DNA of 64,000 bases from Mycobacterium sp. PSTR-4-N (GCF_022348085.1 NZ_JAKRFN010000022.1:1-64000); one strand, 5' to 3'; counted from the first letter of the stretch, positions 41,836 to 50,979 are shown. Numbers and translations: made by a program. Notes: a model not told the origin generated them from the sequence alone.

Positions 41836-42900
41836 GTGCTCGACCTTCACGGTGACCCGATCGCGTTGACCGCGGCGCTGGTGGACATCCCCAGTGAGTC
41901 CCGCCACGAGACGCGCATCGCCGACGAGATCGAGGCCGCGCTGCGCGCGCAGACCACCGGGTTCGAGATCGTCCGCCACGGCGACGCGGTACTGGCGCGC
42001 ACGCAGTACGGGAAGCCGTCGCGGGTGCTGTTGGCCGGGCACACCGACACCGTGCCCGCCGCGGACAACGTGCCGAGCCGCCGCGACGGCGACCTCCTCT
42101 ACGGTTGCGGGACCTCCGACATGAAGTCCGGCGATGCGGTGTTCCTGCATCTCGCCGCCACGGTCACCGAACCCGCACACGACATCACGCTGGTGTTCTA
42201 CGACTGCGAGGAGATCGAGGCGTCGGCCAACGGGCTCGGCCGCATCGAACGCGAACTGCCGGACTGGCTGACCGCCGACGTGGCGATCCTGGGTGAGCCG
42301 TCGGGCGGGCTCATCGAAGCCGGCTGCCAGGGTACGTTGCGGGTGGTGATCCAGACGGCCGGAACCCGCGCACATTCTGCGCGTTCCTGGTTGGGCGACA
42401 ACGCGATTCACAAACTGGCGCCCGTCCTGACCCGGCTGCAGCACTATCAGGCCCGCAGCGTCGACATCGACGGCTGCGTGTACCGCGAGGGGATGTCGGC
42501 GGTACGCATCGACGGCGGTGTCGCCGGCAACGTGATCCCCGACGCCGCCTCGGTCACGGTGAACTTCCGGTTCGCCCCCGACCGCACCGTGGATGCCGCC
42601 TACGCCCACGTGCTCGACGTGTTCGACGGACTGGACGTGGCGATCGAGATGACCGATTCGGCGGCCGGCGCGCTGCCCGGGTTGACGCGCCCGGCCGCCG
42701 CGGCGCTGGTGCAGGCCGCCGGGGGAGCGGTACGTGCGAAATACGGCTGGACCGACGTGTCCCGATTCGCCGCGCTGGGAGTGCCCGCGGTGAATTACGG
42801 TCCGGGAGACCCGAACACCGCGCACCGCGTCGACGAACACGTCGACGTCGCGCAGATCAGCGCGGTCACCGAGACGTTGCGGCGGTACTTAATCGGTTGA
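41836..42900 (+). CDS. dapE: Succinyl-diaminopimelate desuccinylase DapE
   Basis: A 354-aa M20-family zinc hydrolase releasing LL-diaminopimelate from its N-succinyl form. Metal ligands and catalytic residues: LLAGHTDTVPA (His and Asp), GCGTSDMKSG, YDCEEIE (catalytic Glu pair), and the His in DPNTAHRVDE near the end. The dimerisation domain is in the middle (AHSARSWLGDNAIHKL). The GTG start is chosen because the first helix (ALTAALVDIPSES) begins right after it. Matches Rv1202. Followed 22 nt later by the leader ORF of the ABC-F gene. Confidence 0.93.
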   Translation: MLDLHGDPIALTAALVDIPSESRHETRIADEIEAALRAQTTGFEIVRHGDAVLARTQYGKPSRVLLAGHTDTVPAADNVPSRRDGDLLYGCGTSDMKSGDAVFLHLAATVTEPAHDITLVFYDCEEIEASANGLGRIERELPDWLTADVAILGEPSGGLIEAGCQGTLRVVIQTAGTRAHSARSWLGDNAIHKLAPVLTRLQHYQARSVDIDGCVYREGMSAVRIDGGVAGNVIPDAASVTVNFRFAPDRTVDAAYAHVLDVFDGLDVAIEMTDSAAGALPGLTRPAAAALVQAAGGAVRAKYGWTDVSRFAALGVPAVNYGPGDPNTAHRVDEHVDVAQISAVTETLRRYLIG

Positions 42901-42910
42901 CGGGTCTGGT

Positions 42911-42916
42911 TACCCT
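42911..42916 (+). promoter_or_regulatory. -10 box for leaderless ABC-F leader
   Basis: TACCCT, six nt, then ATG 42923 of a four-codon ORF. Transcription starting at the A of that ATG would make the leader peptide leaderless. Confidence 0.55.
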
Positions 42917-42922
42917 GGACCC

Positions 42923-42937
42923 ATGCTCTCGCGCTGA
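42923..42937 (+). CDS. Four-codon leader peptide (MLSR) upstream of the ABC-F gene
   Basis: ATG CTC TCG CGC TGA, 43 nt before the ABC-F start codon and six nt after a TACCCT box. Bases 42926-42931 (CTCTCG) are the exact complement of 42968-42973 (CGAGAG), which is the likely ribosome site of the ABC-F gene. A ribosome stalled on this mini-ORF would keep that site free. Translation-dependent induction by antibiotics is known for many ABC-F genes; here it is inferred from layout. Confidence 0.5.
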   Translation: MLSR

Positions 42938-42980
42938 CGACTCACGTGCCCTTCGTCCGCACTGTCTCGAGAGTTCGCTC
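42938..42980 (+). promoter_or_regulatory. Possible translation attenuator in the ABC-F leader RNA
   Basis: 43 nt between the leader stop and the ABC-F ATG. It contains GAGAG 8-12 nt before the start codon and a local CTCGAG dyad. The GAGAG site can pair with the leader codons, giving an on/off switch. Confidence 0.4.
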
Positions 42981-44591
42981 ATGCCATCAATCGTCTTCTC
43001 CCACGTCTCGTTCGCCTGGCCCGACGAGACCCCGCTGTTCACAGACCTGTCCTTCACCGTCGGCCCCGGCCGCACCGGGCTCGTCGCACCCAACGGCGCC
43101 GGCAAGAGCACGGTGCTGCGCCTTGCCGCCGGTGAACTCCACCCCGCCGCCGGGTCGGTGAGCACCGTCGGCACAGTCGGCTACCTGCCCCAGACCCTGC
43201 CGCTGCTCCACGACCGAACCGACGGGACCGTGGCCGAGCTGCTCGGCATCGCCGACGTGCTGGCCGCGCTCGACGCATTGACGGCCGGAGATTCTCGCGA
43301 CGAGGTGTTCACCGCCATCGGCGACGACTGGGACGTCGAGGAGCGTGCCCGCGCTCAGCTCGACCGTCTCGGGCTCGATCACATCGGCTTGCACAGGTCG
43401 TTGGGCACCCTGTCCGGCGGTGAGGTCGTGACGTTGGGGTTGGCACGAGAACTGTTGCAGCGCAGCGATATTTTGTTGCTCGACGAGCCGACCAACAACC
43501 TCGACGTCGATGCCCGCGGCCGGCTCTACGAGGCCTTGGACGACGTCCCCGGCTGCCTGCTGCTGGTCAGCCACGACCGGATGCTGCTCGACCGGATGGA
43601 CCGCATCGACGAGCTGCGCGGCGGCGAGATCACGTCCTACGGCGGGAACTTCACGGCCTATCGGGCCGCGGTCGACGCCGCAGACAGCGCTGCGCGCAGC
43701 GCGGTACGCCAGGCTGAACAGCACCTCAAGCGGCAGAAGCGTGATCGTCAGCAGGCCCGCGAACGTGCCGACCGGCGCAGCGGTGCCGCCAAGCGCTCCC
43801 TGCCTGACGCGGGCATACCGAAAATCATTGCGGGAGCCATGAAGCGCCGCGCACAGGAGACCGCCGGACGTACCGACGACGTGCATGCGCGACGCATCGA
43901 CGACGCGCGGACGCGGCTGAACGAGGCCGAAACGCTGCTGCGCGACGACGACGCGCTCACCCTCGATCTGCCGGACACGGCGGTGCCAGCGGGACGTATG
44001 GTGTTGCGTTGCAACGCTATCGCGGTGACCCGCGCAGATCGTGAGGTGCTCTCGGGTGTCGAGTTCTCGATCCGTGGCCCCGAGCGGATCGCACTCACCG
44101 GTCCCAATGGCAGCGGCAAGACCACGCTGCTTCGGGTCCTGCTCGGCGATCTCGCACCCGATCGCGGCACCGTGGAACGCTCGGGTGGCCGCGTCGCGTA
44201 CCTGTCGCAGCGGCTCGATCTGCTCGACGACGATGCCACGCTGGCCGACAATCTCGCCGCCCACGCGCCCGGCCTGTCGGTCACGCGACGACGGCATCTG
44301 CTGGCGCAGCTCCTGTTCGGCGACGAGGCGGTCGACCGGACGGTGTCGACACTCTCGGGCGGTGAGCGGTTGCGGGCCACGCTGGCGTGCGTGCTGTTCG
44401 CCGAACCCGCGCCGGAGCTCCTGCTGCTCGACGAGCCGACCAACAATCTCGATCTCGTCAGCGTCGCCCAACTCGAACAGGCCCTGCAGGCCTACCGCGG
44501 CGCCTTCGTCGTCGTGAGCCACGACGAGATGTTTTTGGATGCGATCGGCGTCGACCGGGTGCTGCACCTGCGGGCAGGCGGTCTGCGCTGA
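42981..44591 (+). CDS. ABC-F ATPase, ribosome-protection/antibiotic-resistance type
   Basis: A 536-aa protein with two ABC domains and no membrane segments. Walker A motifs are APNGAGKS and GPNGSGKT, signatures LSGGE occur twice, and Walker B with DEPTNNLD occurs twice. The interdomain linker (residues about 225-320, rich in Lys/Arg/Gln) is long enough to reach the peptidyl-transferase centre. Vga/Msr/Lsa-like members displace macrolides, lincosamides or pleuromutilins from ribosomes. ATG 42981 is used; the frame upstream overlaps the leader. The gene takes the place of Rv1203c in the M. tuberculosis order. Drug range is not predictable. Confidence 0.88.
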   Translation: MPSIVFSHVSFAWPDETPLFTDLSFTVGPGRTGLVAPNGAGKSTVLRLAAGELHPAAGSVSTVGTVGYLPQTLPLLHDRTDGTVAELLGIADVLAALDALTAGDSRDEVFTAIGDDWDVEERARAQLDRLGLDHIGLHRSLGTLSGGEVVTLGLARELLQRSDILLLDEPTNNLDVDARGRLYEALDDVPGCLLLVSHDRMLLDRMDRIDELRGGEITSYGGNFTAYRAAVDAADSAARSAVRQAEQHLKRQKRDRQQARERADRRSGAAKRSLPDAGIPKIIAGAMKRRAQETAGRTDDVHARRIDDARTRLNEAETLLRDDDALTLDLPDTAVPAGRMVLRCNAIAVTRADREVLSGVEFSIRGPERIALTGPNGSGKTTLLRVLLGDLAPDRGTVERSGGRVAYLSQRLDLLDDDATLADNLAAHAPGLSVTRRRHLLAQLLFGDEAVDRTVSTLSGGERLRATLACVLFAEPAPELLLLDEPTNNLDLVSVAQLEQALQAYRGAFVVVSHDEMFLDAIGVDRVLHLRAGGLR

Positions 44592-44598
44592 CGCCGGT

Positions 44599-46593
44599 TC
44601 AGGCGGATGAGGCCACCGCGTCACGCCCGAAGGCGCACGGCACCTCCCGCGCGAGCCGGGTCAGCGTGTCGACTCCTCGGGGATCGCCCAGCGCCACCGC
44701 ATCGGCCGCGGCGCGCAACGCCACCGCCTTCTGCCCTCCGCGCTCGGCGGCCTTGACCGCATCCCGGGCCGCCGCGACCGCGCCGTGGGTGTCCCGGCGC
44801 GCCGACATCGTCCACGCCCGTGCCAGCGCCAGCTCGGGCGCGAACAGCATCGACTTGAGCCCGTGCCGGGATTCGGCCCGCGACAACGCCTTTCCTGCCT
44901 CCACGGTGTCGCCGAGCCGGCCGAGTGCCTGCGCCAACAGCATCCAGGCCAGCGGGCCCCACGAGTAGCCGGTCGGGGCCAGCGTGGCGGCGGACTGTCG
45001 CAACAGCGCCACCGCTTGCGCCGTCTCGCCGGTCGCGATCAGCACGTCGGCGACCAGCACCTCGCCGATCGCACGGCCGGGCTGGCGGCGCTGGGCGAAA
45101 TCGGTGAGCCGCCGCGCCAGCGCCAACGCGCGTTCGGGCTCCCGGGCCATCAGTAGCGCGGTGGTCTGGCCGAAGCCGCTGGTGAACCGCAGCAGGCCAG
45201 GCTGGCCGGCCGACATCGCGCGCTCCGCCACCGCGTCGACCTCGGCGAATTTGCCCATCCGGGCCGCGCACAACGCCGCCGCCGAACCCGCCCAACCGAC
45301 CGCGGTCTCGTCGGCGTCGGGGGAGGCGAGCACCTGACCCGCCAGCTCGACAGCCTTGCCGAGATTGCCGGCGTTCATCGCGAACGTCGCCGACAGCGCA
45401 TCCAGCGTGGTGCGGGCTGCGGGTGAGCTGGCCTTGCCCCGGGTGGTCTGCAGGAACGCCGTCGCCCGCTCGGGCTCGGACAACATCCAGAACTGATTCG
45501 CCGCCGTCGGCAGCGCCCACGCCAGCAACTCGTCCTCGGTCAAGTCGGCGGGATCCACCTCGGCGAGCACCGCGTCGGCGTCGCGACCGCGGCCCTGCCA
45601 GGCCAACGCGTAGCCGACGGTCAGACGCGCGCCCAGATCGGGCGTCTGGGCCAGCGCCGCCTGCCCCAGCCGCTCGGACAGTTCCAGATCACCGAGCCGC
45701 AGGGCATCGCTGGCCGCGGCGCACACCTGCGCGACCGGCGGCGGCTCGTCGCTGCCCACGGCCAGCGCCGCCAGGCGCAGCCGGGCGACCACACCCCGCG
45801 GGCCCGCCGTCGACAGGCGTCCCACCACCGCGGTGCGCAGCCGCCGGATCTCCGGACCGCCCAGCGCCGCACGCACGGCGTCACAGAACAGCGGGTGAGC
45901 CGGGTGAACCCCGTCGTCGTCCACCGAGATCGCGCCCGCCGACACGGCCTCGTCGACGGCGCCGGCGCTGGTCAGCACCGCCAGGTCCTCGAGCCCCAGG
46001 GGATCGCAGACCGCGAGGTACTCCAGCACCCGGCGCACCTGCGGCGTCGCCGCGTCGACGAAGTCGGCCACATGGGCCATCAACCGGTCGTCGTCGTGTC
46101 CGGGCGGGTCGAGGTCGATGCGGGACACCAGGCCGTCGCGCCACAGTGCACTGACCTCGGCGGGTACCGGGTTCGCCGAGACGCTGGCCGAGAGCAGCAG
46201 GCGCACCGTGGCGCCGACCGCCAGCTGGTAGATCAGCGCGGCCGACAACGGCTCGAGCAGGTGCGCGTCATCGACCACGAGCAACCGGCCGTCACCGAGA
46301 CGGTCGCGCGCCGCCCGCAGGACCGCTGCCGTCTTCCCGGTGTCCGAGATGTCGACGAGATGCTCCACGGCGGCGAACGGGATCGCCGTGCGCGTCGCCG
46401 TCGCCCGTATCCAATCGACCCGTGGGACGTTAGGTCCGAGGCGCTCCGCCGCCCGGCGCAACAGCCACGTCTTGCCGACGCCGGCCGGCCCGATCAACGC
46501 CGCCCCCGAGCGATCGCGAACGCCGGTCTCCAACTGTGTCAGCGCGGGCTCGTCGGGTGCGGTCACCCAGGTGAGCGGCACAGGCACGGGCAC
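44599..46593 (-). CDS. STAND-type ATPase/TPR regulator-like protein (Rv1204c-like)
   Basis: A 664-aa protein. Residues 25-45 hold Walker A (GPAGVGKT) and residues about 105-115 Walker B (LLVVDDAHLL), giving an AAA/STAND ATPase as in LuxR-family LAL regulators. The C-terminal two thirds are TPR-like helical repeats. A LuxR HTH is absent at the end, which stops at AFGRDAVASSA. It may be a signal-transducing ATPase that works with a partner. It is convergent with the ABC-F gene and divergent from the LOG gene, as for Rv1204c. Function unknown. Confidence 0.8.
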   Translation of the reverse strand: MPVPVPLTWVTAPDEPALTQLETGVRDRSGAALIGPAGVGKTWLLRRAAERLGPNVPRVDWIRATATRTAIPFAAVEHLVDISDTGKTAAVLRAARDRLGDGRLLVVDDAHLLEPLSAALIYQLAVGATVRLLLSASVSANPVPAEVSALWRDGLVSRIDLDPPGHDDDRLMAHVADFVDAATPQVRRVLEYLAVCDPLGLEDLAVLTSAGAVDEAVSAGAISVDDDGVHPAHPLFCDAVRAALGGPEIRRLRTAVVGRLSTAGPRGVVARLRLAALAVGSDEPPPVAQVCAAASDALRLGDLELSERLGQAALAQTPDLGARLTVGYALAWQGRGRDADAVLAEVDPADLTEDELLAWALPTAANQFWMLSEPERATAFLQTTRGKASSPAARTTLDALSATFAMNAGNLGKAVELAGQVLASPDADETAVGWAGSAAALCAARMGKFAEVDAVAERAMSAGQPGLLRFTSGFGQTTALLMAREPERALALARRLTDFAQRRQPGRAIGEVLVADVLIATGETAQAVALLRQSAATLAPTGYSWGPLAWMLLAQALGRLGDTVEAGKALSRAESRHGLKSMLFAPELALARAWTMSARRDTHGAVAAARDAVKAAERGGQKAVALRAAADAVALGDPRGVDTLTRLAREVPCAFGRDAVASSA

Positions 46594-46617
46594 CGGCCCA
46601 GCCTATTCGTCTGCGGC

Positions 46618-46623
46618 TAAGTT
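46618..46623 (+). promoter_or_regulatory. -10 box for leaderless LOG gene
   Basis: TAAGTT, seven nt, then GTG 46631. A good leaderless spacing. Confidence 0.6.
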
Positions 46624-46630
46624 TTAGGTC

Positions 46631-47233
46631 GTGTCCCCAGAACCCGATCGCCGATGGGCCGTCTGCGTGTACTGCGCCTCGGGCCCCACGGAACCCCGCC
46701 TGCTGGACCTCGCCCGGCGTCTCGGCGCCGCCATCGCCGACCGCGGCTGGACGCTGGTCTCCGGCGGCGGGAACGTCTCGGCGATGGGAGAAGTGGCCGC
46801 GGCGGCCCGCTCGCACGGCGGCAGCACGGTGGGCGTGATCCCCAAGGCGCTCGTGCACCGGGAGGTGGCCGACACCGAGGCCGACGAGCTCGTCGTGACC
46901 GACACGATGCGGGAGCGCAAACAGGTCATGGAGGACCGCGCCGATGCGTTCATCGCGCTGCCCGGGGGCATCGGCACCCTCGAAGAATTCTTCGAAGCCT
47001 GGACAGCGGGCTATTTGGGTATGCACACCAAGCCGATCGTGATGCTCGACACTTGGGGGCACTACGAGGGGCTTCTGGACTGGCTACGCGGGCTGGTCCA
47101 GAGCGGCTATGTCGCCGACGGCGCGCTGGCGCGACTGGAAGTCGTCGACGACATCGAGGCTGCTCTGGCCGCATGCGCACCGGGCCAGGGTGACCGAGAC
47201 ACGACCACCGAGGAACAAGGGGAGCGGGAATGA
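46631..47233 (+). CDS. LOG-family cytokinin riboside 5'-monophosphate phosphoribohydrolase
   Basis: A 200-aa Rossmann-like enzyme releasing free cytokinin bases from their nucleotides. The family signature PGGIGTLEEFFEAW (residues about 114-127) and the SGGGNVSAMGEV motif are intact, with TMRERKQVM between them. The M. tuberculosis homologue Rv1205 is the known cytokinin-producing LOG and a proteasome substrate. The C-terminal tail is acidic and variable. The stop overlaps the fadD6 start (ATGA), so the two are co-translated. GTG start with a leaderless -10 box. Confidence 0.92.
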   Translation: MSPEPDRRWAVCVYCASGPTEPRLLDLARRLGAAIADRGWTLVSGGGNVSAMGEVAAAARSHGGSTVGVIPKALVHREVADTEADELVVTDTMRERKQVMEDRADAFIALPGGIGTLEEFFEAWTAGYLGMHTKPIVMLDTWGHYEGLLDWLRGLVQSGYVADGALARLEVVDDIEAALAACAPGQGDRDTTTEEQGERE

Positions 47234-49038
47234 GCGGTAAATCCGGGAAGCGGAGCAGTGTCGGGGTCCTCGACATCGCGAGCCAGGTACCGGGATTGCT
47301 GATGGACACGCCGACGATCGTGCAGGGCGTCGTCACCGGGTTCCTGGCCCGTCCGACGGCGAAGACCTCGATCGGCAAGGTGTTCCAGGACCGCGCCGGC
47401 CGCTACGCCGACAAGGTGTTCATCAAGTTCGAGGACACCGAGCTCACCTACGGCGAGGCCAACGAGACGGTCAACCGCTACGCCGCGGTTCTCGCCGCGC
47501 GCGGCGTCGGCCACGGCGACGTCGTCGGCGTCATGCTGCGCAACTCCCCGGACTCGGTGTTGCTGATGCTCGCCGCGGTCAAGTGCGGCGCCATCGCCGG
47601 GATGATCAACTACCACCAGCGCGGCGACGTGCTCGCCCACAGCCTGGGGCTGCTCGAAGCCAAGGTCGTGGTCGCCGAGGTCGACCTGGTCGATCCGATC
47701 ACCGAGAGCGGCGCCGACACCTCCGGGCTGGTCACCGTCGACGAAATGAAGGAGAAGGCGCAGGGCGCGCCGACCACCAACCCCGCGACCACATCGGCGG
47801 TGCTCGCCAAGGACAAGGCCTTTTACATCTTCACCTCCGGCACCACGGGCATGCCGAAGGCCAGCGTGATGACGCACTACCGCTGGCTGCGGGCGCTGGC
47901 CGGCTTCGGCGGCCTGGGCATGCGGCTCAACAGCAGCGACACCCTGTACTGCTGCCTGCCGCTCTACCACAACAACGCGCTGACGGTCGCGCTGTCCTCG
48001 GTGCTGAACTCGGGTGCGACGCTGGCGCTGGGCAAGTCGTTCTCGGCGTCGAAGTTCTGGGACGACGTCATCCGCTACGAGGCCACCGCGTTCGTCTACA
48101 TCGGCGAGATCTGCACTTATCTGCTCGGCAAGGAGGAGAAGCCGACCGATCGCCAGCACAAGGTCCGCGTCATCGCCGGCAACGGACTGCGGCCGGCGAT
48201 CTGGGACGAGTTCACCGAACGGTTCGGCATCAAGCGGGTCTGCGAGTTCTACGCGGCCAGCGAAGGCAACACCGCGTTCGTCAACGTGCTCAACATCGAC
48301 AAGACGACCGGCATCTGCCCCACCCCCGTGGCGTTCGTCGAATACGACGAGGAGACCGGCGACCCCAAGCGCGACGAGAACGGCCGGCTGCGCAAGGTCA
48401 AGAACGGCCAGCCGGGTCTGCTGCTGTCCAAGGTCAGCAACTTCCAGCCCTTCGACGGCTACACCGACAAAGAGGCCACCGAGAAGAAGCTGGTGCGCGA
48501 CGCCTTCAAGGAGGGCGACGTCTGGTTCAACACCGGCGACCTGATGCGCGCGCAGGGCTTCGGGCACGCCGCGTTCACCGACCGCCTCGGCGACACGTTC
48601 CGGTGGAAGGGCGAGAACGTCGCGACCACCGAGGTCGAGGCCGCGATCTCGACGGATCCGCAGGTCGAGGAGGCCACGGTGTTCGGGGTCGAGGTGCCGG
48701 GCGCGAGCGGCCGCGCGGGGATGGCCGCCGTGCAACTCAAAGAAGGCCAGGAGTTCGACGGCAAGTCGCTGGCCAAGGCCGCCTACGACAAACTGCCCGG
48801 CTACGCGGTGCCGCTGTTCGTCCGCGTGGTCGAGGAACTCGCGCACACCTCAACGTTCAAGTCGCAGAAGGGTGATTTGCGTAAGGAGGGCTACGGCAAG
48901 GCCTCCGGCGACGACGACGACACCGAGGACGTGGAGATCGAGGACCCGATCTACGTGCTCTCGGGCAAGGAGGAGGGGTACGTGGAGTTCTACGACGAGT
49001 ACCCCGACGAGGTCGCCGCGGGCAAGAAGCCGAAGTAA
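47230..49038 (+). CDS. fadD6: Long-chain fatty acyl-CoA synthetase FadD6
   Basis: A 602-aa very-long-chain acyl-CoA synthetase/fatty acid transport type enzyme. The AMP motif is YIFTSGTTGMPKASVMTH near residue 200, followed by EFYAASEGNTAF and the FATP-type region DRLGDTFRWKGENVATTEVE. The N-terminal hydrophobic region is weak. ATG 47230 overlaps the LOG stop. Rv1206 is the counterpart (recalled, 597 aa). A strong hairpin after the stop ends the LOG-fadD6 operon. Confidence 0.94.
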   Translation: MSGKSGKRSSVGVLDIASQVPGLLMDTPTIVQGVVTGFLARPTAKTSIGKVFQDRAGRYADKVFIKFEDTELTYGEANETVNRYAAVLAARGVGHGDVVGVMLRNSPDSVLLMLAAVKCGAIAGMINYHQRGDVLAHSLGLLEAKVVVAEVDLVDPITESGADTSGLVTVDEMKEKAQGAPTTNPATTSAVLAKDKAFYIFTSGTTGMPKASVMTHYRWLRALAGFGGLGMRLNSSDTLYCCLPLYHNNALTVALSSVLNSGATLALGKSFSASKFWDDVIRYEATAFVYIGEICTYLLGKEEKPTDRQHKVRVIAGNGLRPAIWDEFTERFGIKRVCEFYAASEGNTAFVNVLNIDKTTGICPTPVAFVEYDEETGDPKRDENGRLRKVKNGQPGLLLSKVSNFQPFDGYTDKEATEKKLVRDAFKEGDVWFNTGDLMRAQGFGHAAFTDRLGDTFRWKGENVATTEVEAAISTDPQVEEATVFGVEVPGASGRAGMAAVQLKEGQEFDGKSLAKAAYDKLPGYAVPLFVRVVEELAHTSTFKSQKGDLRKEGYGKASGDDDDTEDVEIEDPIYVLSGKEEGYVEFYDEYPDEVAAGKKPK

Positions 49039-49046
49039 TCGCTGAG

Positions 49047-49089
49047 TCGGGCGTGCTGACCGACGTCAGATGTCGGTAAGCGCGCCCGA
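49047..49089 (+). terminator. Hairpin terminator after fadD6
   Basis: TCGGGCGTGCTGACCGAC, 7-nt loop, then a complement with 16 of 18 Watson-Crick pairs, one of the others being G-U. No U tract. It separates fadD6 from the promoter of folP2. Confidence 0.8.
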
Positions 49090-49103
49090 TACGCCGTGGT
49101 CCG

Positions 49104-49109
49104 TAGCCT
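49104..49109 (+). promoter_or_regulatory. -10 box for leaderless folP2
   Basis: TAGCCT, seven nt, then GTG 49117. The spacing favours that GTG over the upstream GTG at 49096. Confidence 0.55.
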
Positions 49110-49116
49110 GAAGGGC

Positions 49117-49992
49117 GTGCAGTCGACGTTTCTCGGGCGGCCGGTGGCCGGTGATCGTGCGCTGATCATGGCGATCGTCAACCGGACGCCGGATTCTTTC
49201 TACGACCGGGGCGCCACGTTCACCGACGACGCCGCCAAGGAGGCTGCGCACCGCGTCGTCGCCGACGGCGCCGACGTCGTCGACGTGGGCGGGGTCAAGG
49301 CCGGGCCGGGCCAGACCGTGGACGTCGACGAGGAGATCGCCCGCGTCGTGCCGTTCATCGAATGGCTGCGCGGCACCTTTCCCGACCAGTTGATCAGTGT
49401 CGACACGTGGCGCGCCGAGGTCGCCAAGCAGGCCTGCGCGGCCGGCGCGGACCTGATCAACGACACCTGGGGCGGTGCGGACCCCGAGCTGCCGGCCGTC
49501 GCCGCGGAGTTCAACGCGGGCCTGGTGTGCTCACACACCGGCGGGGCGGTCCCGCGGACCCGGCCGTTCCGGGTCAACTACGGGATCACCGAACGCGGCG
49601 TGGTCGACGACGTGCTCGCCGAGGTGACCGCCGCCGCCGAGCGGGCCCTGTCCCACGGCGTCCGACGGGACGGCATCGTGATCGATCCGACCCATGATTT
49701 CGGCAAGAACACTTACCACGGTCTTACTTTGTTGCGGCACGTAAAAGAGCTTGTTAACACTGGATGGCCCGTCCTGATGGCCCTGAGCAACAAAGATTTC
49801 GTCGGGGAGACTCTCGGTGTGGGACTCACCGAGCGCCTGGAAGGCACCCTGGCCGCGACCGCACTCGCGGCCGCCGAGGGAGCCGCCATGTTCCGTGTGC
49901 ACGAGGTGGGCCCCACACGTCGGGTACTGGACATGGTGGCGTCGATCAACGGCGTCCGTCCGCCACAACGCACGGTGAGGGGACTGGCATGA
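49117..49992 (+). CDS. folP2: Dihydropteroate synthase homologue FolP2
   Basis: A 291-aa DHPS-fold protein. Conserved blocks: IMAIVNRTPDSFYDRG, VDVGGVKAGPGQTVD, ISVDTWRAEVAKQA, INDTWGG, IDPTHDFGKNT. In M. tuberculosis FolP2 (Rv1207) lacks or has weak DHPS activity, and its clustering with gpgS suggests another role. GTG 49117 is preferred for its leaderless -10 box; GTG 49096 would add 7 residues. The stop overlaps the gpgS start (ATGA). Substrate remains uncertain. Confidence 0.9.
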   Translation: MQSTFLGRPVAGDRALIMAIVNRTPDSFYDRGATFTDDAAKEAAHRVVADGADVVDVGGVKAGPGQTVDVDEEIARVVPFIEWLRGTFPDQLISVDTWRAEVAKQACAAGADLINDTWGGADPELPAVAAEFNAGLVCSHTGGAVPRTRPFRVNYGITERGVVDDVLAEVTAAAERALSHGVRRDGIVIDPTHDFGKNTYHGLTLLRHVKELVNTGWPVLMALSNKDFVGETLGVGLTERLEGTLAATALAAAEGAAMFRVHEVGPTRRVLDMVASINGVRPPQRTVRGLA

Positions 49993-50948
49993 CGGTCTTG
50001 AGTGAGCGCATCACGGGAACGGGCCCTGCGGGAATGGCCGAGCACCGCTGGCTGACCGACCACAGCTGGAGCCGTCCGACCTGGACGGTTGCCGAGCTGG
50101 AAGCCGCGAAGAAGGGGCGCACCGTCTCGGTGGTCCTGCCTGCGCTGAACGAGGAAGAGACCGTCGCCGGTGTGGTCGAGACGATCACGCCGCTGCTGGG
50201 CGGACTGGTCGACGAGCTCGTGGTGCTCGACTCCGGATCCACCGACGACACCGAGATCCGCGCGCTGGCCGCGGGCGCTCGGGTGATCAGCCGCGAGGCC
50301 GCGTTGCCTGAGGTGGCGCCCGCGCCCGGCAAGGGTGAGGTGCTGTGGCGTTCGCTGGCCGCGACGACCGGTGACCTGATCGCATTCGTCGACTCGGATC
50401 TGCTCGACCCGGACCCGATGTTCGTGCCCAAGCTGCTCGGCCCGCTGCTCACCGCTGACGGCGTGCACCTGGTCAAGGGCTTCTACCGGCGCCCGCTGAA
50501 GGTCAGCGGACGCGAGGACGCCAACGGCGGCGGTCGCGTGACCGAGCTGGTGGCCCGGCCTCTGCTCGCAGCGCTGCGCCCGGAGCTGTCGTGCCTGTAC
50601 CAGCCGCTGGGCGGCGAGTACGCCGGCACCCGGGAACTCCTGACCGCTGTGCCGTTCGCCCCGGGCTACGGCGTGGAGATCGGGCTGCTTGTCGACGCCT
50701 ACGACCGGCTGGGCCTCGACGGGATCGCACAGGTCAATCTCGGCGTCCGCACGCACCGCAACCGCCCGCTGACCGAGCTGGCCTCGATGAGCCGCCAGGT
50801 CATCGCGACGCTGCTGCAGCGCTGCGGTATCCCGGACTCCGGCGTCGGGCTGACTCAGTTCTTCGCCGACGGCGAGGACTACACGCCTCGCACGTCCTCG
50901 GTGTCGTTGGACGACCGGCCCCCGATGATCACGCTGCGTCCCCGCTGA
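49989..50948 (+). CDS. gpgS: Glucosyl-3-phosphoglycerate synthase GpgS
   Basis: A 319-aa GT81 glycosyltransferase that moves glucose from UDP-glucose to 3-phosphoglycerate, starting methylglucose lipopolysaccharide synthesis. The DXD-type metal motif is DSD in AFVDSDLLDPDPMFV; the UDP site is VVLPALNEEETV and LDSGSTDDT. The acceptor region is YQPLGGEYAGTRELL. Matches Rv1208 (recalled, 324 aa). ATG 49989 overlaps the folP2 stop by 4 nt. MGLPs bind and regulate fatty-acid synthase, which fits the neighbouring fadD6. Confidence 0.94.
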   Translation: MTVLSERITGTGPAGMAEHRWLTDHSWSRPTWTVAELEAAKKGRTVSVVLPALNEEETVAGVVETITPLLGGLVDELVVLDSGSTDDTEIRALAAGARVISREAALPEVAPAPGKGEVLWRSLAATTGDLIAFVDSDLLDPDPMFVPKLLGPLLTADGVHLVKGFYRRPLKVSGREDANGGGRVTELVARPLLAALRPELSCLYQPLGGEYAGTRELLTAVPFAPGYGVEIGLLVDAYDRLGLDGIAQVNLGVRTHRNRPLTELASMSRQVIATLLQRCGIPDSGVGLTQFFADGEDYTPRTSSVSLDDRPPMITLRPR

Positions 50949-50979
50949 TTCTGTCGGAGCACTCAGGCACTATCGACGT

